A DNA stretch of 64,000 nucleotides from a bacterium (GTDB lineage: Bacteria; Acidobacteriota; Polarisedimenticolia; Polarisedimenticolales; Polarisedimenticolaceae). How positions within the stretch are numbered: position 1 is the stretch's first letter; the number at the start of each line of letters is the position of its first letter. The position numbers and the translations under genes were made by a program. Positions 1 through 8,709 of the stretch are shown one piece after another. The notes under the pieces were generated by a model. The model saw nothing but the letters and a program-made list of their open reading frames with translations, did no database searches and had not been told where the DNA came from. The stretch lies in the NCBI GenBank assembly GCA_024226515.1, contig JAAELQ010000008.1:62001-126000 (forward strand), in the 5' to 3' direction.

Positions 1-323
1 TCGAAGGGTGTGGTCGTCTCGACGCTGACTTGTTCCAGGACCTCTGCCGGATCGATGTGAAGCGCTTTTGAAAGCGAAACGAGAACCGGAAGAGTCGGCA
101 GGCTCTTGCCGCGCTCGATGTCGCTGATCGTCGTGCGCGAGAGTTCCGCAAGGCCGTCCGTCCGTAGGGCGACTTGCTCTTGGCTCAGCCCCTGAATCTC
201 GCGCGCCGTGCGGAACATCGCACCCACCAATTCCGGGAGGGCATGTGCGCCGGAACTCCGGCGGGTTCGCGCCGGTTCCGTCGCGGCGTCGTGCGGGCGT
301 CTCGGCGGGTTGTTCTCTTTCAC
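1..323 (-). CDS. XRE-family transcriptional regulator, C-terminus cut by the window edge
   Basis: The frame reads leftward and runs off position 1, so the C-terminus is missing. About 107 codons are visible. The segment from AREIQGLSQEQVALRT through LSRTTISDIERGKSLPTLPV is a canonical Cro/C1-type helix-turn-helix: Q-S-x-E-Q-V-A on helix 2, S-R-T-T-I-S-D-I-E-R-G on the recognition helix, then P-T-L. The in-frame stop lies at 327-329, so the start is either GTG at 321-323 or ATG at 216-218; the latter would begin right at the HTH and looks short. It is probably a cytoplasmic DNA-binding regulator. Its target is unknown; it is divergent from the gene at 540, which makes the shared 216-bp spacer a candidate operator region. 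The family call is firm and the start uncertain. Confidence 0.8.
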   Translation of the reverse strand, partial: MKENNPPRRPHDAATEPARTRRSSGAHALPELVGAMFRTAREIQGLSQEQVALRTDGLAELSRTTISDIERGKSLPTLPVLVSLSKALHIDPAEVLEQVSVETTTPF

Positions 324-539
324 GGTTCACTCGGCGCGGTGCGCATTGTAAAAACGAAGTCCAAAGCGCAAGGCGAGGCAGCCGGGGCAGTCCGACCCTG
401 GTGCACACCGAGCATACCAAAGGAGAGTGCTACCCGCGCAGGTCGGCTCGAGCGGTTTGTGGGTTGCGGAAACGCAACACCTCGCCGAGCCAGAACTCGA
501 AATCGTGAACCTCGGGGCGATCCCCCGAAAGGAGGACTC

Positions 540-1172
540 ATGCAGAGAAGCGCAATGTGTATCGTTGTCTGGTTGGCCATCGCTTCCGTTACTTGGGCAC
601 AGCCCGGCGTCGACCAACACGTCAAGATCAGCATCCTCGGTCCGGAAGGTGGGGCGGAGATGCGGGTCTTGTCCTGGGAGAGCGGTCTTCCTTCGTATGT
701 CGAGATTCAGTCCAAGGGCGAGACGCCCTTGATCCGTGAAGTCGATAAGGGCCTGTTTCTGGCTTCGGAATGGGAGAAAACGCACGTTGATCGCGAGGGC
801 TGGACGCACGGTAAGATCACATTGCCGGGGGCGCTCGGCGAGGGAGCCCAATTCGCAGTTCGCTACTTGGAGGCTGAGGGCGGTGTGGAGTACGCGGTCC
901 ACAGCCAACAGGATCCTCGTGGTGAGATCGTCGGTTTTGCGGAGCTCCCACCCGATGGACAGTGGACGACTCCGAACTGGACAATCGTGATTCCGATCAT
1001 CATCGTACTGGCGGCGATCACCGGTTGTTATGCAGCGCAAAGTCGTGCGATCAGGAACTGCCTGGAAAGCGCTGGGCGCGCTTGCGCGCCGACGGGAGTG
1101 GAAGAGGCCAGGTTCCGTGGGATTTGTGGCATGGGCAGTTGCTACGTCCGGTGCTTCGAGCCGCGGCGTTAG
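540..1172 (+). CDS. Hypothetical exported protein with one C-terminal membrane segment and a Cys-rich tail
   Basis: A 210-residue protein I do not recognise. The ATG at 540 is preceded by a strong AAAGGAGG at about 527-534, which decides the start even though the frame is open further upstream. Residues 1-20 form a signal peptide ending TWAQ. A hydrophilic domain of about 115 residues follows, rich in E, G and D with several aromatic positions. A single hydrophobic segment (about 143-163, IVIPIIIVLAAITG) precedes a tail of about 47 residues with six cysteines, including CGMGSC near the end. It may be a membrane-anchored periplasmic protein; the Cys tail could bind metal or form disulfides, depending on topology. 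It is divergent from the XRE regulator and followed by a hairpin. Confidence 0.7.
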   Translation: MQRSAMCIVVWLAIASVTWAQPGVDQHVKISILGPEGGAEMRVLSWESGLPSYVEIQSKGETPLIREVDKGLFLASEWEKTHVDREGWTHGKITLPGALGEGAQFAVRYLEAEGGVEYAVHSQQDPRGEIVGFAELPPDGQWTTPNWTIVIPIIIVLAAITGCYAAQSRAIRNCLESAGRACAPTGVEEARFRGICGMGSCYVRCFEPRR

Positions 1173-1183
1173 AATGACCGACC

Positions 1184-1220
1184 GGGCGGCGGCCGAGACT
1201 CCACGATTCGGTCGCCGCCC
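1184..1220 (+). terminator. Stem-loop after the Cys-tailed protein gene
   Basis: A 13-bp stem (1184-1196 with 1208-1220, one G-U wobble) encloses an 11-nt loop, beginning 12 nt after the stop codon. The arms are GGGCGGCGGCCGA and TCGGTCGCCGCCC. No U-tract follows, so it could be a processing or attenuating hairpin instead of a full intrinsic terminator. Confidence 0.45.
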
Positions 1221-1265
1221 CGCTCAGGTAAGAACGGCGCGTCGGTATCGGTGGGGTGACCTTGC

Positions 1266-2024
1266 ATGATTCGTAACGGCATCATCGAGTTTGCGTGCAT
1301 CGCGCTACTGATGATCGCGGGCGGAGCGATCGGGTTGGTATTCGCCCAGTGGGCTGGATACCCGATTCTCGCCGGCTACGACAAGGTCATCTACACGTAC
1401 TCGGATGGGTCCAGCGCCGAGTTCGACTCGCTCGAAGAGGCCGAGCGGGTGACGGTGGCGACCGGAAAGGTCCTCTCGTCTGCCGAGATGACCACGAAAG
1501 GCCTCGCCGGCGGGAGCTTGATACCGGTCACGATGGTGACCAGCTTCGTCGGTCTCATCATCTATACCGGCGTTCGAGAACGGAGCAAGATCGGTCGTTG
1601 GTTCTCAGTCTCGCTGAGGGAGATCGCATTCGGCATCGTAGGCGCCGCCGGGTTGTTGGGGATCGGTGCGTTGTACACGCTGGTGTTGGGCTGGTTCGAC
1701 TATCGGTCGCAGGATTTCATGACCATGCTCACGGACGGACTTCCAATGCGCGGATTGATGCTGGTCGGCGGTGTCGTGTTGGCGCCCATGGCGGAAGAGC
1801 TCTATTTCCGGGGTCGACTCTTCGATCTGGTCTCGAGGTCTCGCGGGCCTGCGGTCGCAGTCTTGGTGACTTCGGTGTGTTTCGGGATCATGCACATGAT
1901 CCCGGTGTACGTGCCGATCACGATGCTGATGGGTGCGCTGCTCGGCTACCTCCGCCACGTCAGCAAGGGTCTCGTCGCGCCGATCCTGGCCCACGCGCTG
2001 AATAACCTCGTCGCGTTCCTCTGA
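1266..2024 (+). CDS. CPBP-family intramembrane metalloprotease
   Basis: A 252-residue integral membrane protein of the CAAX protease/bacteriocin-processing (Abi) family. The three family motifs are visible: E177-E178-x3-R182 (EELYFRG), H210 in FGIMHMIP, and H243-x3-N247 in HALNN, which supply the glutamate and histidine active-site residues. Hydrophobic segments occur near residues 5-30, 78-95, 115-140, 160-175, 190-210 and 213-225. An insert of about 40 polar residues after the first membrane segment (YTYSDGSSAEFDSLEEAERV) probably faces the periplasm. Known family members cleave near membranes after prenyl-like or other substrates; the bacterial substrate is rarely known. It stands alone between hairpin 1184-1220 and the next lipoprotein gene. 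Confidence 0.85.
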   Translation: MIRNGIIEFACIALLMIAGGAIGLVFAQWAGYPILAGYDKVIYTYSDGSSAEFDSLEEAERVTVATGKVLSSAEMTTKGLAGGSLIPVTMVTSFVGLIIYTGVRERSKIGRWFSVSLREIAFGIVGAAGLLGIGALYTLVLGWFDYRSQDFMTMLTDGLPMRGLMLVGGVVLAPMAEELYFRGRLFDLVSRSRGPAVAVLVTSVCFGIMHMIPVYVPITMLMGALLGYLRHVSKGLVAPILAHALNNLVAFL

Positions 2025-2106
2025 TCGTCGCCGCAGCCCCGTGGCGTAAGGGTGCCCGACGCTCGGTCGCGCCCGCCTGCTAGGATTCGGGCACGGAGGA
2101 ATATCA

Positions 2107-3765
2107 ATGATCAGGCACACCGGTACCGGAATTGCGGTCGTTCTCTGTCTTCTCTCGCTCTCGGGCTGCGCCGGATACGACGACGACGGCGCGTCGCCGG
2201 AGATGAAGGTCAAGCTCGACAAGTACACGACGTTCCGGCTGGTCGCGGACCTGTCCGGCCTGACCGACGAGCAGCGGAAGATGGTCGGGGTGCTGATCGA
2301 GGCCGCCGAGCCGATGGACGAGGCGTTCTGGCTGCAGGCCTACGGCTCGAAGGACGAGCTGCTGGGGTCGCTCGACGACCCGGCCGCGCGACGCTTCGCG
2401 GAGATCAACTACGGGCCGTGGGACCGACTCGACGGCGACGCCCCGTTCCTCGACGGCGTTGAGGCCAAGCCGGAGGGCGCCCGGTTCTATCCGCCCGACA
2501 TGACGAAGGACGAGTTCGAGGCCGCGATCGCCGAATCCGACGAACGCAGGCAGGCGCTGACCAGCCTGTACACGATGGTCGAGCGCGACGCCGAGGGCGA
2601 GCTGACGGCGCGTCCGTTCAGCGAGGCGTTCTCCGGGCAGGCCGAGGCCGCCGCGGCCAAGCTGCGCGAGGCGGCCGAGCTCGCGCAGGAGCCCGGGCTG
2701 AAGAAGTACCTGTCGATGCGCGCGGACGCGCTGCTGTCCGACGACTACCAGCCGAGCGACCTGGCGTGGATGGACATGAAGGACAACACGATCGACGTCG
2801 TCATCGGCCCGATCGAGACGTACGAGGACGCGCTGTTCGGTTACAAGGCGGCCTACGAGGCCTACGTGCTGATCAAGGACATGGACTGGAGTCGCAGGCT
2901 GTCACGCTACGTCGCGATGCTGCCCGAGTTGCAGCGCGGCCTGCCGGTCGATGCGGTGTACAAGGCCGAGACGCCGGGTGTCGAGTCGGATCTCAACGCC
3001 TACGATGTCGTGTACTACGCGGGGCACTGCAACGCGGGTTCGAAGACGATCGCGATCAACCTGCCCAACGACGAAGAGGTCCAGCTGGCCAAGGGCACGC
3101 GCCGCCTGCAGCTCAAGAACGCGATGCGCGCCAAGTTCGACAAGATCCTCGTGTCGATCGCGGACGAGCTGATCGCCGAGGATCAACGCAAGCACGTCAC
3201 GTTCGAGGCATTCTTCGCCAACACGATGTTTCACGAGGTGGCCCACGGGCTGGGGATCAAGAACACGCTGAACGGCGAGGGCACCGTGCGCGACGCGTTG
3301 AAGGAGCAGGCCTCGGCGATCGAGGAGGGTAAGGCCGACATCCTCGGACTGTACATGGTCACCAAGCTGCACGAGAACGGCGAGCTGGGCGCGGAGCCGC
3401 TCGAGGACTACTACGTGACGTTCATGTCGAGCATCTTCCGCTCGGTGCGCTTCGGCGCTTCCAGCGCGCACGGTCGCGCGAACATGATCCGCTTCAACTT
3501 CTTCCAGGAACAGGGCGCGTTCTCGAAGGACGAAGCCACGGGCCGTTACCGGGCGGACTTCGACAAGATGCGCGAGGCCGTCGACGCGTTGTCGCGCAAG
3601 ATCCTCGAGCTGCAGGGCGACGGGAACCACGCCGGGGCTCGCGAGTTGACGGAGGCGATGGGAGTCATCGGATCCGAGCTGCAGTCGGACCTCGACCGTC
3701 TCGCCGCCGCGGGGATTCCGGTCGACATCGTGCTGGAGCAGGGCAAGAGCGTGCTGGGGTTATAG
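2107..3765 (+). CDS. Lipoprotein zinc peptidase, M49 (dipeptidyl-peptidase III)-like
   Basis: A 552-residue exported lipoprotein: signal peptide with lipobox LSGC (Cys at about residue 22), preceded by GGAGGAAT 8 nt before the ATG. The C-terminal half carries H376-E377-V-A-H380 followed about 30 residues later by EEGKADILGLY. That HEXXH plus EExxAD pairing resembles the zinc site of M49/DPP III-like enzymes, where classical members have HEXXGH. Length is shorter than animal DPP III (about 700) but usual for bacterial M49-like proteins. Probable role: removal of short peptides from protein fragments in the periplasm, in keeping with the other exported peptidases here. It ends in a tail-to-tail overlap with the methyltransferase gene: its TAG (3763-3765) and the TAA on the other strand (3760-3762) interlock. 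Family-level call, not a proven activity. Confidence 0.7.
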   Translation: MIRHTGTGIAVVLCLLSLSGCAGYDDDGASPEMKVKLDKYTTFRLVADLSGLTDEQRKMVGVLIEAAEPMDEAFWLQAYGSKDELLGSLDDPAARRFAEINYGPWDRLDGDAPFLDGVEAKPEGARFYPPDMTKDEFEAAIAESDERRQALTSLYTMVERDAEGELTARPFSEAFSGQAEAAAAKLREAAELAQEPGLKKYLSMRADALLSDDYQPSDLAWMDMKDNTIDVVIGPIETYEDALFGYKAAYEAYVLIKDMDWSRRLSRYVAMLPELQRGLPVDAVYKAETPGVESDLNAYDVVYYAGHCNAGSKTIAINLPNDEEVQLAKGTRRLQLKNAMRAKFDKILVSIADELIAEDQRKHVTFEAFFANTMFHEVAHGLGIKNTLNGEGTVRDALKEQASAIEEGKADILGLYMVTKLHENGELGAEPLEDYYVTFMSSIFRSVRFGASSAHGRANMIRFNFFQEQGAFSKDEATGRYRADFDKMREAVDALSRKILELQGDGNHAGARELTEAMGVIGSELQSDLDRLAAAGIPVDIVLEQGKSVLGL

Positions 3766-4527
3766 GAAGAGGCTGCGCGCCGTCAGCCGCCGGTGGTCGA
3801 GTCCGGCGGCGCGGTCGAGCCGCCGCAGGAGCTCGGGCAACTCGACCTCGAAGCGCCACGTGTCCTCGCGCCCGTCCGCCCCGCGGAACGCGTCCGCCCA
3901 CGAATCCCACCACGGCACGGGCTTCTTCGAGATCGGCTCGAGCACCAGCACGCGCGCCCCGCGCCGCGCCGCATCGAGCAGGCGCTCGAGCAGCGGTGCG
4001 AGGGCGTCGCGCGGTAGCTCGTTGACGGTGTAGGCCAGCAGAATCGCGCCACGGCTGGTACGGGTCGAGCCGAGGCCCGGCCAGCGGCGGACGTCCGCGC
4101 GGCGTGCCCGACCCCTCAGCCCCAGCCGGCCCCAGGTCCAGCCGGCCTCGCCGGCGGCCCACGGGTTGAGATCGATGCCGGAGATCTCGCTGCCCGGCCC
4201 GGCCAGCAGGGCCCAGGCGGCGCCGGCCGCGCCGCTGCCGCAGCCGAGGTCGAGAATGCGGTCGGGCGCGGGGCGATGCGCACCGAGCTCGGTCACCACG
4301 TGCCTCACGGTCAGGAAGTGGAGCGGGCCGTAGAACACGGCGAAGGCGGCGCGCTTGCCGGCGCCGTCGAGCGCGGCCCCCGAGGTCAGCGACTCACGGT
4401 AGTGCACGTAGCGCGCGGAGAGTGCCTGCAGTCCTCGTCGCACCTCTGCAAAACGCAGGTCGGCGAGGTGTCGCGCCTCGAGCTGGTCGAGCCAGTCGAC
4501 GAACTTGCTGTCGGGATCGGGTTGCAC
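3760..4527 (-). CDS. SAM-dependent methyltransferase, Rsm22-like
   Basis: A 255-residue protein with GTG start. SAM-binding motif I is LDLGCGSGAAGAA (about residues 92-104), followed by the acidic end of strand 2 in ISGIDLNPWA. The motif AYTVNELP resembles the LNEL signature of Rsm22 (mitochondrial-type small-subunit rRNA methyltransferase) proteins, and LVLEPISKK follows. The Cys metal-binding C-terminus of full-length Rsm22 is absent, so it is a short member or merely related. The reaction is methyl transfer from SAM; the substrate (rRNA or other) is not determinable. It is convergent with and overlaps the M49-like gene by six bases. It may share a transcript with the upstream 67-residue gene, only 26 nt away. 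Confidence 0.65.
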   Translation of the reverse strand: MQPDPDSKFVDWLDQLEARHLADLRFAEVRRGLQALSARYVHYRESLTSGAALDGAGKRAAFAVFYGPLHFLTVRHVVTELGAHRPAPDRILDLGCGSGAAGAAWALLAGPGSEISGIDLNPWAAGEAGWTWGRLGLRGRARRADVRRWPGLGSTRTSRGAILLAYTVNELPRDALAPLLERLLDAARRGARVLVLEPISKKPVPWWDSWADAFRGADGREDTWRFEVELPELLRRLDRAAGLDHRRLTARSLFL

Positions 4528-4553
4528 GCGCCAAGACTAGCGCACGTGCGTAG

Positions 4554-4757
4554 TCAGGAGGCCTGGGCGCGGTAGAACTTGATCACGGGCCGTTCGTGGT
4601 CCTCGATCAGGTAACCGAGCTTCTTTGCCTTCTTGACCACGGTGCTTCGCGACGGCGACCATGCCACCCCTTGACCGGTGGCCATGTCTTCGATCTCGAA
4701 CCAGATCTGTCGATCGGTTCCGCGAAAGCAATAAACTTTGTAGAGTACGGCTGTCAT
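4554..4757 (-). CDS. Conserved-looking small hypothetical protein, 67 residues
   Basis: A small basic protein (VYCFRGTDRQIWFEIEDMAT, then KKAKKLGYLIEDHERPVIKF) with ATG start preceded by GCAGGGAA. No signal peptide or membrane segment. The YxVYCFRG...WFEI beginning and the KxAxxLGY end look like a compact alpha/beta fold, but I do not recognise a family. A good promoter (4782-4810) lies directly upstream, and the methyltransferase gene follows after 26 nt, so these two are probably co-transcribed. The promoter and codon use make a real gene likely. Confidence 0.6.
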   Translation of the reverse strand: MTAVLYKVYCFRGTDRQIWFEIEDMATGQGVAWSPSRSTVVKKAKKLGYLIEDHERPVIKFYRAQAS

Positions 4758-4781
4758 TTCCCTGCACCTCAGTTCCCCTTT

Positions 4782-4810
4782 CGATTACGAGGAACCCCGC
4801 CTCGAGTCAA
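4782..4810 (-). promoter_or_regulatory. Sigma-70-like promoter for the 67-residue protein gene
   Basis: On the minus strand, TTGACT (4810-4805) and TAATCG (4787-4782) are separated by exactly 17 nt. The -10 ends 24 nt before the ATG at 4757, leaving room for the AGGG Shine-Dalgarno. The -35 element matches consensus at five of six positions. Confidence 0.5.
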
Positions 4811-5046
4811 GCGTAAATACCGCGTCCGCGTCGTCATCGGTTCCGCCACCGGAACGCGAAGTCGGCCAATCGAGAAACCGACGCCGCTGCCGGAATCCGA
4901 CCCGCGGATCGCCGCACATCTTACCCGCAAAACGCAGGGCACGGCAGTTGTTTTTCAAACGCCGACTATCCAGAAAACACCGACCGCTCGTTCGCCGTAT
5001 GTAGCGACACGCATCTTCTCGGTTTCGGGAGTAAACTGGGTCGCAC

Positions 5047-6318
5047 ATGCTGTTCCGGCACTCGAGGCGTGTTTGGCTTCTGCTCGCCCTTTCCGGGCTT
5101 GCCGGTGTCGTTGCGTCTACGACCACCGCGAAAGCCGACCCGCGCGTGAGCCAGGGCCTGGCCCAGGGGCTGGTGGCCGACGTCGCCGCCGAGGTCGCGC
5201 GGATTCGCTCGCTCGAGTTCAAGGCCGACGTTCCGGTAACGGTCGTCGACGACGACGAGGCCGAGCGTCACGTTCTCGAGCGGCTCGAGCGCTTCGACTA
5301 CGAGGAACGCCTGGTCGCACTGCAGGCGGTCTACGAACGACTCGGCCTGATCCCGCAGGGCACCGACGTGCTCGAGGTGGTGCTGGCGGCGATCCGCGAG
5401 CAGGCCGGCGGCTTCTACGATCCTCCGACCCGGTCGTTCTTCCTGTTGGACGACATTCCGATCTCACTCGCCGAGGCGGTCACGGCTCACGAGCTGACCC
5501 ACGCGCTGGAGGACCAGCACTTCGATCTCGACGGTCGCATCGAGCGATCGATCGAGGACGACGACCTGCTGTTCGCACACTCTGCGGTCCACGAGGGCAG
5601 CGCGATGCTGCTGATGACGACCTTCGCGGTCGAGCGGATGGTCCGGGGGCGCGGACTGCTCGACGATATGCAGTCGCTGGCCGGATCGCCCGGCCTGGAT
5701 CTGTTGCCGCCGGTGCTGCTGCGCCAGTTCGTCGGCCCCTACGTGCTGGGCCCGAGCTTCCTGCTCGGCGGGGACCTGCTGCAGCTGGCCGAGGGTTACC
5801 CGGCGCGTCGCATCGACGGTGTGTACCGCGACGGCCCCCGCTCCTCCGAGCAGGTGTTGCACCCCGAGAAGTACTGGGATGCGGAGCAGTGGGACGCTCC
5901 GTTGCCGGTGGCGTTACCCGAGCTGGGCGAGTCCCTCGGAAGATCCTGGAGCCGCGTGGCCGTCGGAACCCTGGGCGAGCTCACGCTGGCCGTGCTGGCC
6001 GAGCCGACGCCCGCCGAGCAGCCGTCGTCGGCGGACGAGTGGACGAACGCCGCCGCCGCGGGCTGGGGGGGCGATCGCTGGGAGCTGTGGGGCCGGGGCG
6101 CGCGGCGCGTCGTCGTGCTCGCCACGTGCTGGGATACGCCCGCCGACGCGCGGGAATTCTCGGAAGTTCTGCCCGCGAACGGCACGTTGCAGTGGAGACA
6201 CTCGGAGGGCGCCGTCTACGTCGTGGCGGGGAAATTGGGCGCCAAGCGAGTGGCTCGAACGCTCGAGTTCCTCGACTCCAGCGCGACTTGTGCGGCCGCC
6301 GCCGAGTCGATACAGTAG
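5047..6318 (+). CDS. Exported HEXXH zinc metalloprotease (gluzincin-like)
   Basis: A 423-residue protein with a signal peptide (residues 1-30, [19 protein letters not shown], cleavage near TAKA). The zinc motif is H148-E149-L-T-H152 in [17 protein letters not shown], and a conserved-looking acidic residue 31 positions after H152, E183 in VHEGSA, is the probable third ligand (gluzincin pattern). The rest is an alpha-helical body with a final segment ending CAAAAESIQ. Substrate unknown; presumably periplasmic or secreted protein turnover. It is monocistronic, with no Shine-Dalgarno close to the ATG. A TAAACT box ends 9 nt upstream of the start, so the message may be leaderless or have a very short leader. 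It is followed closely by sodA in the same direction. Confidence 0.75.
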   Translation: MLFRHSRRVWLLLALSGLAGVVASTTTAKADPRVSQGLAQGLVADVAAEVARIRSLEFKADVPVTVVDDDEAERHVLERLERFDYEERLVALQAVYERLGLIPQGTDVLEVVLAAIREQAGGFYDPPTRSFFLLDDIPISLAEAVTAHELTHALEDQHFDLDGRIERSIEDDDLLFAHSAVHEGSAMLLMTTFAVERMVRGRGLLDDMQSLAGSPGLDLLPPVLLRQFVGPYVLGPSFLLGGDLLQLAEGYPARRIDGVYRDGPRSSEQVLHPEKYWDAEQWDAPLPVALPELGESLGRSWSRVAVGTLGELTLAVLAEPTPAEQPSSADEWTNAAAAGWGGDRWELWGRGARRVVVLATCWDTPADAREFSEVLPANGTLQWRHSEGAVYVVAGKLGAKRVARTLEFLDSSATCAAAAESIQ

Positions 6319-6361
6319 CCCGTCGGTTCTGACAAAACACGGTCTTACACGGAGGTCGTCC

Positions 6362-6970
<609 letters not shown>

Positions 6971-6992
6971 CACGTCCCTCTCCGCCACATCT

Positions 6993-7022
6993 CGCGACCC
7001 GGCGCCGTCCGCGCGGGTCGCG
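6993..7022 (+). terminator. Probable intrinsic terminator after sodA
   Basis: A perfect 9-bp G+C stem (CGCGACCCG, 6993-7001; CGGGTCGCG, 7014-7022) with a 12-nt loop, 22 nt past the sodA stop, followed by CCCCGTTTCTCC with a short T run. Confidence 0.5.
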
Positions 7023-7096
7023 CCCCGTTTCTCCACGGGCGGGTCGACCGGCCGCCCCGTGGAATAGCCCCTCTGCGACCGGCGTTTCTCGTATCG

Positions 7097-7417
7097 ATGG
7101 AAGTCGCATTGAAACTGCAAGATCAGAAGCACCTGGACGAGCTCGTCTGCCCGGATTGCGGCACGTGCTCGATTCGTGCCGCCGAGGGTTCCGCGGAGCA
7201 GCAAGCGGCATGCGGACACTGCGGCCGACAGTTCCCGATGGAGTCGCTCTCGACCTACATCGAGCGCTTCGAGGCCGTCAGCCGTGTCGCCGAGACCGAA
7301 CCCTGCTCGCTGTGCAGCAGTGGCATGCGCTCGGTCCGTTCCTTCTGCGACCGCATCAGCAGGACGTGTCTGTTCGTTGTCGTGTGCGAGCAATGTGACG
7401 ATGTGAGGTTGGTCTGA
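7097..7417 (+). CDS. Small zinc-ribbon protein opening the redox cassette
   Basis: A 106-residue cytoplasmic protein with four Cys pairs: CPDCGTC (about 19-25), CGHCG (about 40-44), CSLC (about 71-74) and CEQCD near the C-terminus. The spacing suggests two treble-clef/zinc-ribbon units. I do not recognise a named family. It lies 20 nt before the FAD oxidoreductase gene on the same strand and is probably co-transcribed with it, so it may be a redox or assembly partner of the oxidoreductase/4Fe-4S pair, but that is inferred from position alone. Confidence 0.7.
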   Translation: MEVALKLQDQKHLDELVCPDCGTCSIRAAEGSAEQQAACGHCGRQFPMESLSTYIERFEAVSRVAETEPCSLCSSGMRSVRSFCDRISRTCLFVVVCEQCDDVRLV

Positions 7418-7437
7418 ACGTCGGTGAGGGCGACCGG

Positions 7438-8709
7438 TTGCGCGTAGCGATCGTCGGTAACGGTGTGACGGGCGTCTCGGCGGCGCTGCGTCTGCGAGAG
7501 CTGCAGCCCGACTGGCGTATCTGCCTGATCTCCGGCGAGTCGAAGTACCACTACTCCCGCCCCGCGCTGATGTACCTCTTCATGGGGCACATGAGCTACA
7601 GCGACGTCAAGCCCTACGAAGACGACTTCTGGGAAGCGAAGCGCCTGGAGCTGGTGCGCGACTGGGCGACCGATGTAGACGTCGAGGCCAAGACGCTTGC
7701 TCTGCATCGCGGCGCACCCCTGCAATACGACAAGCTGCTGCTGGCCACCGGATCGAAATCGAACCGTTTCGGCTGGCCCGGCCAGGAGCTGCAGGGCGTC
7801 CAGGGACTGTGGGGCCTGCAGGACCTGCGTCGGCTGTACGACAATGCGCGCGCGACTCGCGAGGCCGTGATCGTCGGCGGTGGACTGATCGGTATCGAGC
7901 TCGCCGAGATGCTGCACTCACGCGGGGTTCACGTCACGTTCCTCGTTCGCGAGAAGTCCTACTGGAACAACATTCTCCCCGGCGACGAGTCGGCGATGCT
8001 CAATCGCCTGATCCGCGCGCACGGCATCGGCCTCCGGCTGAAGACGCAGCTCGCGGAGATCCACGACGACGGCGGCGGTCGCTGCTGCGGCGTGACGACC
8101 GACGGCGGCGAACGCATCGACTGCCAGCTCGTCGGCCTGACGGCAGGCGTGAGTCCCAACGTCGACCTGGTTCGTGACTCCGCGATCGCGACGGGCCGCG
8201 GCGTCCTCGTCGATCGACGGTTTCGCACCGACGCAGGCGAAGTCTACGCCGCGGGCGACTGCGCCGAGATCGTCGACCCCGACGGCGGACGCAACCTGAT
8301 CCAGCAGGTCTGGTATACCGGCAAGAAGCAGGGGGAGGCGGTGGCGCACGAGATGGCCGGCCGAGGCGCGGACTACGAGCCGGGTGTTTGGTTCAACTCG
8401 GCCAAGTTCCTCGATCTCGAGTACCAGGTCTACGGTCGCGTCAACACGGGTGTCCCCGGCGAGGCCAACCTGTACTGGGAGCACGCGAACGAGAACCGCG
8501 CCGTGCGCATCGTGCACGCCGAGGGTCGCGTCATCGGATTCAACGTGATGGGCCTACGTTGGCGCCACGAGGTTTGCGAGCGCTGGATCGCCGAGGGCGC
8601 CTCGCCGGCTCACGTCCTCGATCACCTGCGGCATGCGAACTTCGATCCCGAGCTGTTCCGGCGTTACGAGCGCGAGGCGGTCGGCGCCATGCGCGGGCAG
8701 CTCTCGTGA
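7438..8709 (+). CDS. FAD/NAD(P)-dependent pyridine-nucleotide oxidoreductase
   Basis: A 423-residue flavoprotein of the rubredoxin/ferredoxin-reductase-like group (Pyr_redox_2). FAD-binding GNGVTG sits at residues 7-12 after strand 1, LLLATGSKS closes the first Rossmann domain, a second dinucleotide motif GGGLIGIELAE begins near residue 145 for NAD(P)H, and the FAD-closing VYAAGDCAEI is near residue 277. No redox-active CxxC disulfide is seen, so electrons most likely pass to a separate carrier. The start is TTG at 7438 with GAGGG 8 nt upstream; the open frame has no good earlier start. Its last codon overlaps the GTG of the membrane 4Fe-4S gene (GTGA), indicating translational coupling and a common pathway: NAD(P)H to flavin to membrane iron-sulfur protein. 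Confidence 0.85.
   Translation: MRVAIVGNGVTGVSAALRLRELQPDWRICLISGESKYHYSRPALMYLFMGHMSYSDVKPYEDDFWEAKRLELVRDWATDVDVEAKTLALHRGAPLQYDKLLLATGSKSNRFGWPGQELQGVQGLWGLQDLRRLYDNARATREAVIVGGGLIGIELAEMLHSRGVHVTFLVREKSYWNNILPGDESAMLNRLIRAHGIGLRLKTQLAEIHDDGGGRCCGVTTDGGERIDCQLVGLTAGVSPNVDLVRDSAIATGRGVLVDRRFRTDAGEVYAAGDCAEIVDPDGGRNLIQQVWYTGKKQGEAVAHEMAGRGADYEPGVWFNSAKFLDLEYQVYGRVNTGVPGEANLYWEHANENRAVRIVHAEGRVIGFNVMGLRWRHEVCERWIAEGASPAHVLDHLRHANFDPELFRRYEREAVGAMRGQLS

Noticed and set aside
174..539. Longer version of the Cys-tailed protein beginning at 174
   Set aside because: The extra 122 residues are Arg/Gly-rich non-coding sequence antisense to the XRE gene; the ATG at 540 has a strong ribosome site and signal peptide.
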